From Streptomyces sp. MUM 203J (GTDB taxonomy: Bacteria > Actinomycetota > Actinomycetes > Streptomycetales > Streptomycetaceae): a stretch of DNA of 32,252 bases. The notes beneath the pieces were generated by a model. That model had not been told where the DNA came from, searched no databases, and saw nothing but the letters and a program-made list of their open reading frames with translations. The position numbers and the translations under genes were made by a program. Shown here piece after piece: positions 29,093 to 32,252 of the stretch (the first letter of the stretch is position 1; the number at the start of each line of letters is the position of its first letter). The DNA is taken from contig NZ_JADWYO010000069.1 of the NCBI RefSeq assembly GCF_022414595.1, positions 1 through 32,252 on the forward strand, read 5' to 3'.

Positions 29093-30718
29093 CGTGTTCC
29101 GCCCGGGCGGGTACGCCGCCCGCGCCGGGCCGTCCGGCCGCGGCCCGGGCGGCCGGGCCGGACGCGGCCTGCGGGGGCAGGGTCGCAGGGGGCGGGCCGC
29201 ATGGCCGGTTTTCGCCGCGCCGGTGCTCCGTCACGCTCTCGGCTCCGCCCGGGGCCGGGGGTACGCGCACGGCCGTCTCACCCCTGCCGGACCGCCGTCC
29301 GCGGCACGCGCTCCCGCACCTCCGCCTCACTGACGGCCAGGGCCGCCGCATCGAGATCCGCCGGGTGCCCGAGACCGACCGGGACCGGCGCACGGTGTCC
29401 CCGTACGAGACGGGGACACCGCGGCCTCCTGCTGCGGCGGCGCTCCGCCCGGCGGCCGCCGCGCGCAGGACGGCGTACGCGAGACCGCCGCCTACGCCGT
29501 ACGCCCGTCGGCCCCCGGTTCGGGCCTCCGGCCACCCGCGGGCCGCCGTCGCCGTGAACCCCGGACCCGGCGGCACCGGCGTGATCGGCACGGGCGTCTG
29601 CCCCTTCGTGCGCATCGGCGGCGACGAGCGCCAAGCAGGGCGCGCCCCCGTCACCGTCCAAGCCCGTACCGGGGCAAGGGGAGTCGAGGGTGAGGGCGGG
29701 CTCCAGGCCTGGTCCGTAGGGCACTTCGCCCGCCGCATGCGTCCGGCGCCCCGCCGGACGGGCCGGGGCCTGGGAGCCGGCGCGCACGGGCCGGGCAGCA
29801 GTCGGCCGGTGCCTTCGTCTCCTCCCGCCGCGGCGGACCGCCGTCGACCGGGCCGGGCGCGACGTCGTCATGTGCCCCTCGGGACACGGGCATCTGGTCC
29901 GCCGTCAGGTCCTCGGTCCCTAGGGCGTGCGCCGCCCGGGTGCGTCCGTACGCCGGAGGCCGTCCACCGGTTCGAGCCCGCCCCTCACCCCCCGGGGCCC
30001 GGCACCCGCGCCGCGCGGCATGCCGCAGGCGGTCCGGGCCGGCCTGTGCACCGGGGTGGCGGAGAGCCGCGTCCGCGCCGACTGCCGGGCCCTTCCGGCG
30101 CCTTGGCGCCTTCGCGGAGACCGCCCGGTCGGTGACCCCGCCCGCGCCCGAGGAGCGCGGCCTCGCGGACTTCGAGCGGCGAATGGCGCCGCACCACCGG
30201 CGCCTTGAGGCACTCGGTGCCGACTGCCGGCGCCCGGAGGGTTCGCTCCCCTCACAGCGGCGCCGGGGGGTGACCGGACGCCCGGCCGACACGCCGCCCC
30301 CGAACGTGTGACCCCGGCCCGCCCCGCACACGGAATCCGCACCGAAGACCTCGCAAGCAACCGTATAAGGGAAAAGAAGCGTCAATTCACTTGGGCCGCG
30401 GAGGGAGTGGCAAATCGGGGCAAGTTGCCCACTTGGGGGCGTAGGGGGAGGTCAGGGGAGGGTGCGGGAGCAGCCGGGAGGGGCTGGGGCGTCGCGGGCG
30501 GAGGCGTCCTTCCCCGACCCTCGCGCCGGAGATCCTGGAAGATGTGCCAGAGTTTCCACGTCCGGGCTGTCAGCACGTACCGTACGGCCACACAGCCGGG
30601 ACGACAGTCGGGACCACCGGAGGGACAGCCGGAACAGCCGCAGCGGTCGCCACGGCCGACGCGGCAGGCGATACCTCCGGCACAGCCGGGACCGGGACAC
30701 CGGGAAGGGGCAGCTGGG
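29093..30718. other. 1.6-kb tract without a convincing gene; decayed coding sequence likely
   Basis: Long ORFs overlap on both strands but none has a recognisable domain, a good start and a consistent codon pattern. Short plus-strand stretches look coding in themselves: around 29323-29420 (LTDGQGRRIEIRRVPETD...), 29545-29640 (VNPGPGGTGVIGTGVCPFVR) and 30120-30245 (ERGLADFERRMAPHHRRL), each with strong G/C at third positions but not joined in one frame. This fits one or more genes broken by frameshifts. From about 30355 the sequence becomes A/T-richer and carries dyads (30387-30437), then irregular repeats of ACAGCCGG lead up to the FAD-subunit gene. Confidence 0.5.
30387..30437. promoter_or_regulatory. 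Cluster of CACTTGGG sites and a dyad
   Basis: CACTTGGG occurs at 30387-30394 and 30430-30437. Between them GGGCAA-G-TTGCCC (30418-30430) is a 13-base palindrome, so CAAGT and ACTTG half-sites face each other. It lies about 280 bases upstream of the FAD-subunit gene in a locally A/T-rich area. A regulator binding here is a guess. Confidence 0.35.
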
Positions 30719-31612
30719 TTGACCACGCACGCACCGCGGGCGGCGCAGTCCGTCACGCTGCCGGCCACGCTCGACGAGGCCGTGGCCGCGCTCGCCGCCA
30801 TGCCCGCCGCCGTGCCCGTCGCCGGCGGCACCGACCTCATGGCCGCCGTCAACCAGGGCAGGCTCCGCCCGGCCGGACTGGTCGGCCTGGGCCGGATCAA
30901 CGAGATCCGCGGCTGGCAGTACCAGGACGGCCACGCCCTGCTCGGGGCCGGTCTGACCCACGCGCGCATGGGCCGTCCCGACTTCGCCGCGCTCATCCCC
31001 GCCCTGGCCGCCGCCGCCCGCGCCGCCGGGCCGCCGCAGATCCGCAACGCGGGCACGCTCGGCGGCAACATCGTGTCCGCGGCGCCCGCCGGGGACGCGC
31101 TGCCCGTGCTGGCCGCGCTGGAGGCCGACCTGATCGTCGTCGGCCCCGACGGCGTCCGCGAGCTGCCCGTCTCCCACCTGCTGGCCGGACGGGAGATGCT
31201 GGAGCCCGCCGAACTGGTCGCCCATGTGCGCGTGCCGCTGCTGCACGCCCCGCAGGTGTACCTGAAGGCCACCGGGCGGACCGGCCCCGGGCGCGCCCTG
31301 GCCTCGGTCGCCGTCGTCCTGGACCCGGCACGGCGTGCCGTGCGCTGCGCGGTCGGGGCGATCGCGCCGATGCCGCTGCGCCCGCTGGAGGCCGAGCACT
31401 GGATCGCCTCGCTCGTCGACTGGGACGGTGAGCGCGGGCTGACCCCGGAGGCCCTGGTGGCGTTCGGCGAGTACGTGGCCGCCGCCTGCATCCCGGACCA
31501 GCCGCCGGGCGCCGAGGGCGAGGAGCCGCCCCCGCTGCCACCCGCCGTACTGCACCTGCGGCGCACTGTCGCCGTGCTGGCCCGACGAGCACTGGGGAGG
31601 GCGCTTTCGTGA
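30719..31612 (+). CDS. FAD-binding subunit of a molybdenum hydroxylase (xanthine/CO dehydrogenase family)
   Basis: A 297-residue medium subunit. The FAD signatures are VAGGTD (34-39) and RNAGTLGGN (109-117); the C-terminal CO-dehydrogenase flavoprotein domain covers about 180-290. It passes electrons between the 2Fe-2S and flavin sites of a molybdopterin dehydrogenase. The TTG start at 30719 is preferred because GAAGGGG (30704-30710) lies eight bases before it and the N-terminus then fits the family length; the frame upstream is repeat-rich non-coding sequence. Its TGA overlaps the GTG of the next gene (GTGA). The substrate (purine, aldehyde or other) cannot be told without the large subunit, which should lie beyond the window. 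Confidence 0.9.
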   Translation: MTTHAPRAAQSVTLPATLDEAVAALAAMPAAVPVAGGTDLMAAVNQGRLRPAGLVGLGRINEIRGWQYQDGHALLGAGLTHARMGRPDFAALIPALAAAARAAGPPQIRNAGTLGGNIVSAAPAGDALPVLAALEADLIVVGPDGVRELPVSHLLAGREMLEPAELVAHVRVPLLHAPQVYLKATGRTGPGRALASVAVVLDPARRAVRCAVGAIAPMPLRPLEAEHWIASLVDWDGERGLTPEALVAFGEYVAAACIPDQPPGAEGEEPPPLPPAVLHLRRTVAVLARRALGRALS

Positions 31613-32252
31613 CCGCCGACGAGAACGAGAACCAGCACCGGCACGGGCATCAGCCCGAGCCTCAGCACCGTTCTGAGCCTCAGCAGTCCCCGGAGCCGCA
31701 TCAGCCGCATCCGCCGCACCAGGAGGGCGGCGGCTGGCAGCCGATCCCGGCCGGTGAGTACGACGGTGACGTGACGGCCTTCGTGCAGTTGCCGCCCGGC
31801 GCCGGGCTGGACGGCATCCCCCTGGAGGCGCCCGGACACGGGTACGTGCCGCCCCGGATCGACGACCCGCACGCGACGGCCCAGTGGAACTTCCAGGAGG
31901 CGCTGGCCGCGGAGGAGGCGCACGGCCACCCGAGCAGCCCGGCCGGGCCCGCGTCCGGCGCGGACCTGACAGGGCAGTGGACCATTCCGGTCGCGCAGGG
32001 GGACCTGCCGGAGGAGTCGGGCGAGTACCGGATCGGCGGAGGCCGGCCGGCGCCCGCGGCCGACTGGACCGGCACCGGAGCCGTGCCGGCCGGCGGCTCC
32101 GCGGGCGGCCCCGGAGGGATCACCCCGCCCGCGACCCTGCCGGGCGGGGCGCCCGCGCCCTGGGCCGTGGAGCCCGAGCCGCACCCGGTGGTGCCCCCGC
32201 AGGCCCCGCGCCATGCGCCGGAGGGCGAGGCGGCGCCCGTACGGGACAGGGC
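31609..32252 (+). CDS. 2Fe-2S subunit with long disordered N-terminus (cut by window edge)
   Basis: The GTG at 31609 overlaps the previous stop by four bases, with GGGGAGG (31594-31600) upstream. 214 residues are visible. They are rich in Pro, Gln, His, Glu and Gly, with recognisable islands GEYDGDVTAFVQLPPG, APGHGYVPPRID, TGQWTIPVAQGDLPEESGEY and TPPATLPGGAPAPWA. From memory, Streptomyces 2Fe-2S subunits of this dehydrogenase carry just such an N-terminal extension before the ferredoxin-like domain, which would follow outside the window. No iron-sulfur cysteines are visible here, so the assignment rests on the extension and the operon position. Confidence 0.75.
   Translation, partial: MTADENENQHRHGHQPEPQHRSEPQQSPEPHQPHPPHQEGGGWQPIPAGEYDGDVTAFVQLPPGAGLDGIPLEAPGHGYVPPRIDDPHATAQWNFQEALAAEEAHGHPSSPAGPASGADLTGQWTIPVAQGDLPEESGEYRIGGGRPAPAADWTGTGAVPAGGSAGGPGGITPPATLPGGAPAPWAVEPEPHPVVPPQAPRHAPEGEAAPVRDR

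Noticed and set aside
29651..30385. 244-codon minus-strand ORF beginning MTLLFPYTVAC
   Set aside because: Despite an A/T-rich upstream with a TTGACG, it is Arg/Pro/Gly-rich without domains, and the stronger coding-like signal is on the other strand in places.

Overview
The window is a high-GC actinobacterial chromosome segment, almost certainly from a Streptomyces. Evidence is the strong G/C third-position bias, frequent GTG and TTG starts, a tmRNA tag reading ANTKRDS...ALAA, an LAETG sortase substrate, and gene content and order that match, from memory, the S. coelicolor region around SCO2945 to SCO2975 (pkaA, pkaB, prfB, ftsEX, smpB, narK, nnaR, sigU, malic enzyme, HU, murA). No plasmid, phage, IS element or CRISPR array is visible.

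Layout. 1-4168: an FHA protein (minus, cut by the window edge) diverges from two Ser/Thr kinases (pkaA, pkaB). 4289-7299: release factor 2, then a secreted LAETG protein with 35 perfect TDGGA pentapeptides, then a small convergent zinc-ribbon membrane protein. 7607-11511: ftsE-ftsX, a C-terminal processing protease, smpB and its partner tmRNA (ssrA). 11808-14814: a small membrane protein and an MFS transporter on minus, the latter divergent from a LysR regulator. 14973-17660: a nitrate assimilation pair, narK and nnaR, each preceded by sequences that fit the GlnR box. 17863-20590: a GNAT acetyltransferase, a CGNR-type regulator, and an ECF sigma/anti-sigma pair. 20620-21311: a decayed VapBC-like toxin-antitoxin locus. 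21464-23971: a HelD-type RNA polymerase recycling ATPase followed by a likely small RNA. 24203-29032: NAD malic enzyme behind an apparent operator, HU, convergent murA, YqgE and a DUF3039 protein. 29093-30718 has no convincing gene and looks like decayed coding sequence. 30719-32252 begins a molybdo-flavoprotein dehydrogenase operon (FAD subunit, then the 2Fe-2S subunit, cut by the edge).

How it works together. Most is conserved core: translation termination and ribosome rescue (prfB, smpB, ssrA), division and peptidoglycan (ftsEX, murA), kinase/FHA phospho-signalling and sigma/anti-sigma signalling at the membrane. The less ordinary material is the repeat-rich sortase substrate, the inverted pair of GlnR-like boxes before narK, a shortened tmRNA tag, a candidate 150-nt RNA after helD, several starts that look leaderless, and two decayed tracts. 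I see no clearly new multi-gene system; the best candidates for something undescribed are the small RNA, the operator before the malic enzyme gene and the TDGGA surface protein.
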